From positions 271,105 to 335,104 of the forward strand of contig CAXAMN010004180.1 in NCBI GenBank assembly GCA_963970005.1: a stretch of DNA of 64,000 nucleotides, read 5' to 3'. This document shows, piece by piece, positions 31,440 to 44,800 of this stretch. Each line of letters begins with the position of its first letter. Position 1 is the stretch's first letter. Position numbers and translations under genes: made by a program. Below the pieces are notes generated by a model. It was not told the origin of the DNA and did not search any database. It worked only from the letters and a program-made list of their open reading frames with translations. The DNA comes from Durusdinium trenchii. Lineage: Eukaryota; Sar; Dinophyceae; Suessiales; Symbiodiniaceae.

Positions 31440-34240
31440 AACCAACTCAAAAGAATCCCTGTGACTCCAAGGGCTTCACACACACCCACACACACACACT
31501 TATGGATATGCATACGGAACTGATAGCGGTGCCACACGCCAGCCTAAGAAACCCAANNNNNNNNNNAAAAACGATGAGAGAACAATCCATCTGGATCCCT
31601 GTGACTACAAGGGTTACACACACACGCCTCCCCGAGGGGAGGCGAAAAGCTAAGGTAAGGGCCAATGTGCACGTGTGCGCGCACAAGACAAAAGAATGAA
31701 GACATGACAAGAGGACAAGACGGGACAAAGGTGCGTGTGGTTGAAATGAAAGGGGAAAGTGCACAGGGACACGCGATGAAGCCCACCTCATTGTAAAGAC
31801 CTGGGCGACCTGAAACCTGTGTTTAAAGGTATGTAAAGTGCACGTACACACTAAGGCCGGGACCAATGCGCACGCAAACGAAGAAAAGGATGAGATGACC
31901 AGACATGAAGACAGGAGGACATGAAAGAAAAGAGGAAACAAAAGTATGTGAAGGGGAAGGGATGAAAGGGAACCAAATGGAGGGGACGAGAACCGATGAA
32001 ACCAAACCTCATTAGAAACACCTAGGGACCTGCCTCGTTTGAGTGTGAGCGCTGTGTGTGCACCTGAGGTTGGGACAGGTTCCAATGAACCTTGAACAAA
32101 CTTCGGTCGCTGACCACGTACGGCAAGCCCGAGGGCGGCCACCTCTGACCGCTGCGGTCACGTAGAGGCATGAGCCAGCTTGGAATTCCAAAGATGGGAC
32201 AAAAATCATAGTTCTTTCGGCCTAGGCCACCTACACTCGCTGCGAGCTGCTCTGTATCCGGGCAATGGATACGTTCGACAAGCCCCCGTTCGACGGGTCC
32301 ACGGGAGGCACTCTGCGGGCTCATCCCGGGTTGGCACGAGGCCAAACACACTTATGGATACGCATACGGAACTGATAGCGGTGCCACACGCCAGCCTAAG
32401 AAACCCAAATCCTGAAAGGTCCAGGAAAGGCCTAAAGAACCTGGGGGTCTTCAAGAGGAAGTGAGGCCCAAAGCGCAAGCACCAAGCGACGAGTTCGGAT
32501 CGACAAAATGACGGCGCGCGTGCACATCTGCAGAGTTCACAAGCATTAGGTACCATGTCTTTGAGGTTCTGGGCTTAGCCTCAAGCCATTGGAAAATCGC
32601 AGGTACGTCGGAGTGGCCAACTCCGATATCACCAGATCAAATAATGGGCGTCTTCCTTGGTAGCGGTCCCAAATGATCTGCCGCTACCCCCTGCTGGAAA
32701 ACAAATGCCGAAAAACGATGAGAGAACAATCCATCTGGATCCCTGTGACTGCAAGGGTTACACACACACACTTAGGATAGGGTGTACTGAACTGAAAGCG
32801 GTGCCACACGCCAGCTTAGGTTACCATTTCCTAAGAATAAAAGTGAGAACCAACGGATCCTGGAGGTCTTCAAAAGGAGAAGTGGCCCAAAGCGGAAGAA
32901 GCCAATCGACGATCACGGGTCGAACAAGATGACGGCGGGCCGTGCGTGACTGCCAATGCATTAGCCCTTTGCCAAAGGTTAAAAATTGTGCAGGTACAAG
33001 GTTGATCAGACCACTCATCCATCGAAATCGAAATGCCATAGCTTCGTTGGACTGGATAGGCAAGTCGGCTCGAGTCCCCCTGCTTAAAAGAAAAAGAAGG
33101 AAGAGTCAGCATACATTACAAACGGACCCCTGTGATTACAATGGGCACACACACACGCCTCCCCAAGGGGAGGCAAAAATTAAGGCTAGCGGCTAGCACG
33201 AATGTGCAAATGTGCGCGCAGCAAAGACAAAGGATGAAGACATGAGAAAGAGGACGAGACGGGACAAAAGGATGTGTGGTTGCGATGAAAGAGAAACCAA
33301 GTGCACAGGGACAACCGATGAACCCCACCTCATTGTCGAGACCTGGGCGACCTAAAACCTGAGTTTAAAAGTAGATGTGCACGTACAAGCTAAGGCCCGG
33401 ACCGTTGTGCGCGCAATAGAAAGAAAGGAGCGAGATGAAAGGACATGAAGCAAGGGAAGACATGAAAAGAAAGAAGGAAAAGAAGTGTGTGAAGGGAAAA
33501 GGATGAAAAGGGGAACCAAGTGGAGGGGACGGGAACCGATGAAACCAGACCTCATTACAACGACCTAGGAAGACCTGCCTCGTTTAAGTGTGCACAATGT
33601 GTGTGCACCTGAGAATCCGACAGGTTCCAATGAGCCTTGAACAAGCTTTGGTCGCTGCGACCACGTACGGCCTGCCCGAGGGCTGCCACCTTTGACCGCT
33701 GCGGTCACGTAAAGGCATGAGCCAGCTTGGAGTTCAAAAATCCGACAAATCTTGGCAAATGACTTTGGCTTAAGCCTCCTGCTGTCCGCTTCGGACACCT
33801 ACGTTCCCAGGCAGGGGGAACAACGACAAACCCCCGTTCAACGGGTTGACGGGAGGCCTCTTCGGGTTCATCCCGGGCTCTCACTAGGAGTGCCAGACGG
33901 CAGCGTAGGTTACCATTTCCTAAGAATAAAAGTGAGAACCAACGGATCCTGGAGGTCTTCAAAAGGAGAAGTGGCCCAAAACGGAAGAAGCCAATCGACG
34001 ATCACGGGTCGAACAAGATGACGGCGGGCCGTGCGTGACTGCCAATGCATTAGCCCTTTACCAAAGGTTAAAAATTGTGCAGGTACAAGTGGTTGATCAG
34101 ACCACTCATCCACCGAAATGCCATAGCTTCGTTGGACTGGATAGGCAAATCGGCTCCAGTCCCCCTGCTTAAAAGAAAAAGAAGGAAGAGTCAAGCATAC
34201 ATTCCAGACGGATCCCTGTGATTACAAGGGGCACACACAC
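31440..34240. repeat. cluster of degenerate long tandem units
   Basis: Blocks recur at 0.85-1.5 kb spacing. The block starting 'acttatggatatgcatacgg' is at 31499 and 32350. The block 'atctggatccctgtgactac' followed by an (AC)n stretch is at about 31590, 32733, 33119 and 34207. 'gcctccccgaggggaggc' is near 31627 and 33158. A block of about 290 bp is at 32820-33110 and 33908-34195. Similarity is 85-95% by eye. The ORFs in it are shared between copies and show no coding signature. Confidence 0.85.
31557..31566. other. 10-N assembly gap inside repeat cluster
   Basis: Exactly ten Ns. The left flank matches 32389-32412 and the right flank matches about 32706, so by comparison with that copy roughly 300 bp may be missing. 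Confidence 0.9.
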
Positions 34241-34261
34241 AAATGAGATCAACACGTGGGG

Positions 34262-37200
34262 TCAACGTGCAGTCCTCCAATTCCTGTTGGAAGACTCACC
34301 CAGCTTCCCCAACCCAAAAACAACCCCCTCAACCTTGTTTGAGAACGGCAACCTTGTCAATGCGACTCCCTTGGGCGCCCCAAAACGTGTCCAGCAAGTT
34401 GCTGATCTGAAAATCTTTGGCGAGCTCCTGAAATGCTGAAGTTGGCCACTTGGACAAAGGAACCCAGCCATCTCCAGAACTACTCTTGATGCTTCAAGTT
34501 ATCATGGCTTGACGCAAAGATTAGAAAAACTATCCAAAGACTATCATGGCTTTAATCTGCACTTTGCACTTTCGAAGCACGGTGCGTGGTGCGTGCAGGT
34601 CTGTGGAGAACGTGCAGTCTGCTCTCCTTGGTGATCAGGGTCTTGAAGCGCCGTGGAAAGAGGTAGGAGTACCTCGACTTGGGAAGGCCGCTTGGGTGCC
34701 CGCAAGTGCCCGTGGCAACTGGTACTCGCAGCAAGCTTGGGGGTCTCACCAAAGCCAGTTGTGGTGAAAAAAGGCACAACTCCTGTCTCCGAAATTCAAT
34801 AAACCAAGGAGATAGAAAAGGAACCAACTTTGTTTTGAGCCACGGACATGATGCAATGTTTGTGGCAAATCTTCCAAAGGAACTTGAGAGCATCGATTCG
34901 CTTCGCGTGCTTCACAACAGAGACCGCTTCGCACAAGATTTACTTTCCCCATGAAGCGCTCATTTGAGACACATCGCTGGAACTGCGTTTTGGACCAAGC
35001 GCATCAAACCATTCACCACTTCAGAGAACCTCCACAAGTATCTGCAAATGCCCATCCATAGCCCCAAGGCGCGCCGGATGGGATCTACCAAAAAGAATAT
35101 GATGCAAGAAATGCATTGGCATTAACAATACATTTCGTGCATCATCAAGCAGCAAAATGCTCAAATACTTTGGGCAAAGAAAGGGCACAAGACCGAACGG
35201 TCCAAGAGCTTGGCAAAAAGCCCCTTCTCCAGGTCGTTGAACTTCTCTGCAACCACCTCGATCTTCATGTCCTTCGCAAGGAAAAAAGAAGAAAAGCGGC
35301 GAATCTGAAGAGATTCAGCAAAGAAACCTTGGATCTATCCACATTGGCCTTCAACCACTTCTTCTCATTGGCCTTCACATCAGCAAGAATCGATGCAACC
35401 GAGAGGAAATATCTACAGAGACCCAGAATCCTGTCGCCCAGTGGAGAAGGCAATTCCATCTTCCCCCGAAAGCCGGAGACTGTTGGACATCGAGACTTGG
35501 GGATGAGGCCGAAAACAGAGCATGATGCGTGAGGCATTCTTTAGCTCGGTTCCGGCGAACCATGGTTGAGGTCCTGTCGTTTCAGCAGAAACCACTCCCC
35601 ACCCCCCAAATGTCCCCATTCACGACTCCAATGTCCAAGCATCGAAGCTTCCAAGGTCAATCAGAATGGCACCCCCGTTGAGCATGGAATTCCTGAGTGC
35701 TTCAAAAGGATCAAACCTGAACAAGCTACAAGCTGCCTCAAAAAACACAGGTGCACAGGTCCTGTAGGTCCGATAGGTCCGGTGCCTGCCGGCTCTTTAT
35801 CCAACGACACCTGCAGAACACCTGCAGAAGACTCTAAGCTGCTTGTTTGGTGTATTGAACAAGCTTTGATGAATATTCTGTTCTTCTCCAAACAAACCAA
35901 CCTCAGCCTAGTTACCTAGTTTCTCTGAAACTGGACTGAATGTCCTCCCCTGCCTCCTTTGCGCTTCTGTTTGGGTGAAGAAACCGTTCTTCGTAAAGTT
36001 TCATCTCCCCAAATATTCTCCACCAGGAAGAGCTTTCTCTCTCTCTCTCTCTCGCTCGTTCCAGCCTTGTCAGGTGAATGTAACATGTGTTTTGGCAAGC
36101 GTTCCTGTAGACATGTCAGAGAACTTAGCTGGTTGGTGGTTGGATGTTCTTGGGCAATGCAACTTCCCCTATAAAAGCTGACAAATTTCTTTGGAGGGCC
36201 CTTTCACATGTCAAGGCCCCATCAAGCAACAGTCAACCTGAAACCCTGGCGTGCATCAAGTCGAAAGTAAACACACCAAAAGAACTCGTGCTCCCAAAAA
36301 GGAAGTGTCTCTATCATCAACCAATCAAGTAACCCGCTACCACAATCGGAGATGACTTAATGCGAATCCTATTGACTCCAAGATGACTTCGCTACAAATC
36401 CAGCCCGATGCCTTGCACTGCCAAGCTTCAACAAGGCCCGGCGCAAACGCATCGATTCCATGTCCTGTGTCAGCTGCTTCAAAGGCTTTGGTAGACATGT
36501 GGGCCACAGTCCGGAAACATGTGGGACGCAGTGAAGCGAAGCAAGCGGATTCATCTTGAAGCTTTCGCTTTATAACAAGGTGCTTCTTGAAGCTTGCTAT
36601 ACAACACGGAACACTCCGGGTTGAAGGCCATCGCTGGTAGGTTGGACCCGCTCCTGAAGTTCCACGATGGTGTAGACCTCAAACTTACACAAACACAGCT
36701 GAAGAATGTCGGGGCTACAGAGCAGGCAGCGGCTCACCATTGCGAACTCAACAAACAAGCAAACCGTAACAAACCCAACAAGAGTTAGAGTCGTTCGCTT
36801 ATGAAGTCAGCCGGTACTTGCCAGGAATGGCTGATCCATCCTCCTGGTCGTGGAATCGACCACGGGCCCAAGTCTGAACGTCCTTCTGTCATCATGAGCC
36901 ATGAGCGAGCTGAATAGAAAGGACAAGGCGAATCGCCTTTCACGTCGAATTCCCGTGGACGTAAACCAATGGACCGGGAAAAACCAAGGCGCAGGTGAGT
37001 TTCCCATCCTACCCGGTCCTACCCCTACCCCTTTTCGTGCGGGTCCAAAGGCCCAAAGAAAACCGCGCAAACGGACGCAGATATGTCGATCAAAAGAATG
37101 TCAATTTGCTCGTGTACTACCTACGGTAGTGTACCAAGTACAAGTTGAAAATGCAAGTTATACCGTACGAATTGTTGATTCGCAGTGACTGTCCTGTGAG

Positions 37201-37789
37201 TGCAGTGATGATGTGAAAATGATGGGTGGTGATTGCTGAGAGGATGTAATTTTAGGTGTAACATAATATGGTGATCTGAAATGCTGAACATTAATCTCTA
37301 CGTTTCTCGAGTTTTTCTCTGGAAATCTCCACTTGTCTCGGGAGTCCACAGGCACCAGTGGAACAGCCCCAGGAAGACGGGGGCTGGGTGCCGTGTCGTG
37401 GACTCTGCAGAGTCTATCGGATCTATCGGCAAGGTATCTTTCGCACAGTCTGGGGATTGTTGGTTGTTCTAGGTCCTATATACTAGGTTCTGATGTTTGG
37501 CTATATCTTTATAATTGAGAGAACACAATTCTACGAGACAAAACAAAAGAGATGCACATGACTTGGAGTACTTATCTTACTGTGACCTCGTCATTTGCCT
37601 CTGAAAACCTATGGGGGTCCTTTCAACACCCGTGTCCCCCCTTTTTACCCTTCATCTGAGGAACGGCAGCACCTGTGTACTTGATAAAGGTTGAGGTGCG
37701 ACCAGAAGGATCCACCACAAATGGCCACCGTCCATCTTGCCTCAGCCAGCTCACTTGGACGCCGTGCGTCAAGCATCGCCTTCGGAACT
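34262..37789 (-). CDS. dynein-AAA-like C-terminal part of a large gene (9 exons)
   Basis: Exons, minus order: 37673-37789, 36689-36714, 36422-36476, 35624-35699, 35328-35412, 35194-35271, 34612-34677, 34353-34427 and 34262-34303 (stop TGA). They join in phase to 206 codons. RWPFVVDPSGRTSTFIKY recalls the 'P-x-x-DPxG' segment of a dynein heavy-chain AAA module; LNGGAILIDLGSFD follows where that module has a Gly-x-x-hydrophobic strand. Charged helices come next (DMKIEVVAEKFNDLEKG, FPRRFKTLITKESRLH). It is too short to be a dynein heavy chain. It is probably the 3' end of the ankyrin gene at 38877-45162; proteins combining ankyrin repeats with such a segment (IQANK1-like) exist to my recollection. 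Two candidate linking exons lie near 38.2 and 38.35 kb. Function unknown. Confidence 0.6.
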
Positions 37790-38876
37790 CTGAGATCGAC
37801 GGTGACCTATATACATCTTGATGGACACGGAACTCACTGAGATTAATCAAATGTCACCAGCTGTGATGTCCAGGGGAGGGACCCCCATTGGAGATGTGGT
37901 AGCTTGTGAGCAACAGTGGAATGAAACATCGACTGAAAACCGCTCGAAACAGCGCCACCGCTCGAAACGCCCGACGCATGAACACGGGGGAAAGCGCCAT
38001 ACCGCAACGGGTGAAAGCAGGCGTGAACACGGGGGTTTCGACATGGTGTCACTCTCGCCACGTGAACACGGCCGGTGGCCACGTCTTCGTGTCTCAAACT
38101 GTCGAGACTGACAGTGAACCGTCACAGGTGCGAAGGGCGATCAAGAGGTTCTGAAAACACCTGCCACACCATTCCGCCCAAGCCGCGCTCTCAGGCCGCC
38201 CACGTCTTTCAGAAGCACATCCTCAGAGTAGGCGTGTTGATTGGATTTGGTAAGATCATGGGCAAGGGATGTACCACTCAAAGCTCCACGATTTCCACCA
38301 TCGATTTGAATGCCAGATGTCTTTACCTCATTCGCTTGGTTGAATATGATGGCCTGCCAGAGGGGGTTGTCATTTGTCGCAACACTTTCACTTCCTACTT
38401 GGTCCTGCCCTGATCCGCCTTACAACCAAGGCTCTGCAATCGCCTTGATTGGAATGACTCGGTTGAAGCCTCACGAAAGAGACCAGCCCTTGATGGCAGC
38501 CTTTGGGAGAACCTTGCGTGATACATCAAAATACAGCCGCTCTGATATATCAAGAGCCAGTCTTTGAAGCCTTTGAAGATGGAGGCCTGGTTCCGTCAAC
38601 AAAGGCGCTGTGCTTTCGCCGGACCCGACGTGCCCAGGCCTCGGGCAAAGCCCAGAGTGATGGGGAAGGGAGGCTCTTCGTTCTCGGCTCCTGAACATGA
38701 CTGGAAATGGATTCCTCTCAGTACTCGGTGCCTTGAAAAAAAGCTTCATCACTTGGTACTTTAGTCACTAGATATCAAGACAATAGATTTGCCAAACGCC
38801 CCAAGGATGAGGGATGTTGTCGCTGGGGCCCATCGAAGCAAGGGCCCTGTCCAAGGATTCTCTTTCACTGACTCAC

Positions 38877-41800
38877 AAGAAGCAAATGAGCGGAACGTGA
38901 ACATGTCATCATTGCTAGCCCTGATGCTCCAGCCAGCGACTGTCTGGAAAGATGCGAGTGAATGATCCTGTCCTTCCTCAGTTTCCTCAGGCTCTGCCGG
39001 CAGCCGGCCATAAGTCTCCAAGAAGTTCTTGTTAAATTCACCTTGGTCTCATTGACCACCAAACATGTTAACCGTGTACAAGTTCAAGTCAGTGACTTAC
39101 AAAATATCTTAAAGCCTGGAAAACACCAGCGATCCAGCTTTGTCATGAAAAGCGTCACATGTTACAAGCCTGAAACATGCTTGTATCTTCTTACCTGATG
39201 TGCCATCGACAAAGCTCAACACTCACAGAAATATACAGAAACACCATGCCACCTTTGGCAGCAAAACATAAAGCAGTTGAATACAGTGATCCCCAGGCCA
39301 AACCTCTTTGCCCGCACTTCCCACAGCCCTCAAACCGCCAACCGGCCAAAGCACTGGCTTTCAGGTGCTTGAAGGCACCTTCTCGGATCAGGGAGTCCCC
39401 CGAAACTAAGTCCACATCCTTCCAGGAGAAGTCTTCCACCGCCTGACAAAAAAAATAAAAAAGCAAACAAAAAAGAAAACGGCTGCACCTCGTGGCCGCG
39501 TCGAAACTCGACCCCTTCCCTTGTGGCCCTTGTGGCCCACGACGTGTCTTCTGTCGTTTCGACTCGGTCAAAGAACGGACGTCGTCCCTGCGTCCGTCGA
39601 GTCTTCGTCATCTTCCCACCTCCAGGGATTTGTTGAGGCGAGGCAGTAAGAAGTCCAGATCTTCCAAGCTTTCGCAGCTGACTTGCACCCGGAAGCCACG
39701 AAACTTCCCCGCCGCCTTGGCCTCCTTCTCCTCGGCGACTTTGCGGCGTTCTTACGGCCAGTGGTTCTTGCATGGACACGTGGCGGAAAGTTTCAATAGG
39801 TGAGTTTACTACGCGTCCTTCTTCAGATTGAATGTGAGCATCTTCGTGTGTTTCTCCCTTCGCCTCTCCTTCTTGGCCTGCTCCAAATCGCTCATCTTGA
39901 GACGTGCACGTGAGGACTTCCACTCCCACTCTTGCACTGACGCTTCAAACAGCTTCACGGAGGCCTTGAAAGCTTAACAACCGACCTAGTGACACAGAAC
40001 AGTGGCACAATGCTGACATCCCCAAAAGAACTGGCACATCATTCTGCCAAATAGGTAGACTACAAACATCTACAAGCCAATGTGCACTTGTTGATCGACC
40101 TTTCGATGGTGCAATTTTGTTTGTTCCTAGTAGCGTCCTTGTTACTACTAGTAAGGCACTTGTTACTAGAAGCGATGCACTTGTTACTAATAGCTTTGGG
40201 TCATGCAATCACCAAGTTCACCAAGTACCGAGAGACCTCCGCACCCTCAATCAGCGGCTCCAACTCAGCGATCTTTTCGGCTGCACCTGCGTGGCTTCAT
40301 TGACGGTGTTCATTGCTTCCTTTCTGGATCAGTTCGCTGAATAGGTTCTGTTTAAACTAGAAGCAATGGCCTCCAGCCAATTGGAGCTTGGAACCTCTGG
40401 ATTTGGTGAAGAACATACCCTGAGGTGGCCAGCCAGGAATCCGAGGCATCCTCCACCTCAATTCGAGGGGGGTGGGCCCTTTGTTGTCCTCGCCATCGCC
40501 ATCAGGTCCACCCCACCTTGCTCGGCAAAGGACACCTTCTGCTGCCGATAATCTGCCAGCAGCTTTCGTGCACGGACCAGCTCACTTCCTTAGCAAACTT
40601 ATGGAAGAATCGTAGTTTCCCTCTTGAAACCTGGGGGAGAAAGTGTGATTGATACTCCCATTAGAGAGGTCAAAAAAGCTCAGACACAAACCACACCCTT
40701 TTTCTCGTCCACCTACTGAGCGAGCGTGAGTTCCGGTCTCTGTAGCACTCTGTGCGCACACCGAGCGTCGGGAGACCTGCCTCTTGCGCTCGGCTTCCTC
40801 CAGCGAGTCCTTGGCCGAAAGGTACCGAGATAGGCTCTCTGTGGAAAACAGGGCCGCAACTGCAACCAACTTGGGACCACAGAATTGAACTTGGAGCGGC
40901 AGGCAATTCAGGCCGGTTGTTTGTGGGTCGTCAAGTCATCAAGTTATTACAACTACAAAGGCACCCGCCACAGGTGGAGTGAGGTTCGTTGCACAATTTT
41001 TGGCCGAAAACACACACGAAATGACAATGTCCATCGTTTTAAGGTCTGACCAAAATAATGTGTTTTCTGATTCATGTAACTGCCACGATCTTTTTAGATG
41101 GAGCAGAGGTCTCAGACTTGACAGATCTTCGCAAGCGCTTGCAGCCAGTCTTGACCAAATCTGCAACATTGAACGATCGAGGAGGTGTTCGTTCCAGCGC
41201 TTGAGACATGTTGGTCCCAAGCGAAGCTGCAGAGAACACGCTCAGAATTCTCACCTCTTGAATCTCGAGACCACAATCAGTCTGGTTTCGCGACCACATC
41301 CCATGTGTTTGCACGGTTAGTCCAACCACCCGCCCACCCACCTACCCACCTCTCCCCGGTGAAAGTCATTGGCTTCTACAACGTAGTCCAAATTGTAAAA
41401 ATCTGCAAAGTAGCCGGAGGAAACCTGTGGCGTGCCCAGGAACTACAACTATTTAAAACACCAGTGAAGCATTTCAACAGGACCCAACAACTCTTCTTTC
41501 TCGCGTAGCCTCATGAACTTGTCACAACAACTCTCGCCCATGCCGGCGGGTCAGATCACAGGGCCTGGAAAAGAATAATACATATATATATATGAAATGG
41601 CCGGAGCATGGCCGAGCATCCGACAGCTCCTGCTGCTGTCGCTGAAACTTCGCCTTCCTGGGTTCCAGTTGTAGCAGGTCGCGACGAAACTGGCTCATGT
41701 TGCGCTGTGAGGGGGTAGCAGGTCATGTTGAGCAACATGTAAATGTAGCTCCAGCACAAATCCCCCAAAGACTCTAAAGACTCTGCAAGTTCCATGTGTC

Positions 41801-44800
41801 CTTCCCTTTCATCAATTTCTGGATCAAACATCTTGAGCTACACCGATCGAGCAGGGCGGGCGCTCTCAGAGCCGCGCTGGGCACTCGCCCCGCCACCGAG
41901 CGTCTCTTCTTTCTCCGCGTTCTTGGCGGCTTTCCTCTTGTCCTCCTTGATTCGATCTGTTGAGGAGGGATCCCAGGTCACAAGGAACTCCCGCGACTCA
42001 GCGTTGCTCGCCACGTCGATGGGTCTGGCTCCTCGGGGTCCGAGCCAAAAAACGGACCAGTCCGGGCAATGGGAAACCGCAGCACTCAACGGATTCGATG
42101 GTGGCTTCCAGGGTAAATGGCGCATCGGTATTCCTTCACGAGGTGAGTACCATTCTTCTTTCTCTATTGTATGACATTGCAGGAACTCCGCGTTTAGGAT
42201 TCACGATAAATGCCTTTTTGCATCCAAAATGTGGAAGATTTGGACATAGTTCAGCAAGAATCCTTTGGAGATGCTGCGAGTCTTGGTGGATTTACTGAAC
42301 TCCGTAGGCCCTCCGCCTAAGAACAGAGATATTCCCCGGCAAAATGAAGGACAACTGAAATGGACGACAGCTGGACCCTTCTGTCAAAATTCACAACACC
42401 CCATGTCAAACCACACAATCATCCTGGAAGACAGAGAATATCAAACAATCAAGCAAAAGAATAGTACTAAGTTTGTGATTTTGCTTGTTTTATTCACCCC
42501 GCATGATCACAGGGAAAATATGATATGTGGTATGTGGTGTTATATATATATATATTAGCATATATATATATATATGTGTGTCTATCATGGGACAAGGAGC
42601 CCAGGAGCACAGCATTAGATCTGTGTTTCTGCCCACCGATCCAAAGGCGGCGGAACGTCGTGCCACAAGAACCCAGCTGATGTGCTAACATCCTCGACCT
42701 GACATACACGGTTTATTGCTTTACGTGACAACGAGCAAAGAGTTCCCATGAGCAAAAATTGGTTCACCAAAGGATACCAGCGACGCACCAAGACGTTCCA
42801 ACCACCCAGAGGGTGCTCGCCGTGACCGGACTTGGCCGCTTCGCTCCTTGCTCGTCACACTCCCTTGGATCGCCCCCGCTTCTCAGCAGCATGCGAATCA
42901 GCTCATGATTCCCAGCATAGGCCGCCCTCCACAAGGGAGAGCGGTGATAGCGGCCAATAGCATTGGGGTCCTCAGTCCAGCTTGGACCAACTGCCAAAGT
43001 CTATATGTAAACGCCTCTTCATAGATTGGAAGGTTCAAATTCCAAATTGATCACTACCGTGACTTCCTGACTTCACAAAGACCTTCCCAAGAAAACCGTC
43101 CGAGAGTCACACGCCTCGCCTAACAGCATTTCGACCACTTCCTGGAGCGGTTTTGAGCACCGCACAGGGGCGTACCCATGTGGTGCCTTCAAGTCAAGAG
43201 GACAAGGAGAACCCCTCACCATAGGATGCCATGGGTCGCAAATTCCCTCCATGTTGACACAAGGGCAGGCCCACAAGCACTTCAACAAGAGCACTAGGAG
43301 GCAAATTTGGACGAAACACCCTCATGCTCTCCAGGGTCAGTATTCAAATTCTATACATTGGATTTAGCATTTTGTGGGAACCTCTGTCACACCCCCTGCC
43401 AGACACCCAAAAACTCAGCCTCACCTCTGGGCTGACTTTCCAAGACTATGAACAATAAGATCCACGTTTGATGCAAGTCGCTTTGCCACTACCACCCTAA
43501 GTTAGCTTTTCACTCGCCGAAGGTCTAGGGCGACGCAACATCCCCTGCTCCACTGAACGTGGGAGCTGAAGTGGTGCATCTGAGTTCCAAAAATTCGTGT
43601 TACAAACTGACCGATCTCAGCAAACAGTTCTATTCGTGCAACAAGTACTTGAGTCCAGACCAAGACACAAGAGAAAACACTTCATGTATTCCAACAAGGA
43701 AAGATGAGACATCTACGTCCTTTGGTAGAAATGGGGTGACTGCTATTCATCGTCTCAACTAGCTTCCACTCACCTTCAAAGTCACTTACCGTCCTTGGCA
43801 TTGCCAGCACATGCTTCGCTCAGCAAGGTCGTTCCATGCTCGTCCGCACACTCTGGCTCAACACCTGGAGCGTTGGAGGGTTTGCTAACCTAGTCAGACA
43901 CTTTCGCACACGTTTTTCAAGTCACTCAAACAAATATGGCTCCCAAAGTTGTACTTGCAGGACCTCTGAATCCACATGGTGCAAAAGCAAGGTGAAGGAG
44001 TATTCCCTTGGTCTGTGGGACACGTGCATGTGAAAGCAAAGGAAACTAAAGAATTGATGCAGCTCGGTCCTTGATCAAAGAGCTTAAGCAAGAGATCCAG
44101 CTCATTGTCGAAGGCTGCTTCCAAGGCCTGCTCTTTCAGCTTTTTGGCTGCCGCACGCTTCTCTTCCTTCTCCTGCTTTCTCTTGGTCTCCCGCTCTGCA
44201 CGCTTCCGGAGGCATTTCAGGAAGAGCTTCTCTTGTTCTGCAAGCTCCTCGAGGCAAAAACCATCTGTGGTAAAAATTTATAGAATCAATGGGACAACAA
44301 GTCAAGTCTCCAAGTAGGTTGGAGGCCATCGCTAGTAGGTTGGAGGCCATTCCTTCTGGTTCCATGGCTATTAGGTGAAAGTGAATGTACAAACGTAGCA
44401 ACAAGTCAAGTCTCCTAGATGGTCCTGGATCCTAACTGAAGTGACAACATCCTTTAGGGCCCAAGGCTTAACCCAAGGTGTCTGAACCAAATCCCGCTTT
44501 CCAGATACATCCAGCTTCCCGAATCCCCAAAAAAGCAAGCAGCTGGTCGAATCCGAATGGCATCTTTCAGCAAAAGCACTATGTTCAGCTAAAAGCTTCC
44601 AGCACCCAGACCACTACTAGGAGCAAGGACGCTACTAGGGGCTCCTGGCCTTACTACTAGNNNNNNNNNNAGGGGCTCCTGGCCTTACTACTAGGAGCAA
44701 GGACGCTACTAGGAGCACCCACTGGAAATGAGACGTCTCAGCTTCTGAACATAGTAAACTGATTTGCCCCACCCGATCCTTGGCCAAGGCTTCATCAACC

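Noticed and set aside
38718..38731. A 14-base terminal exon ending the ankyrin gene at 38718
   Set aside because: The acceptor is strong and phase fits, but so do alternative exons at 38.35-38.6 kb that continue toward 37789; not enough to call a gene end.
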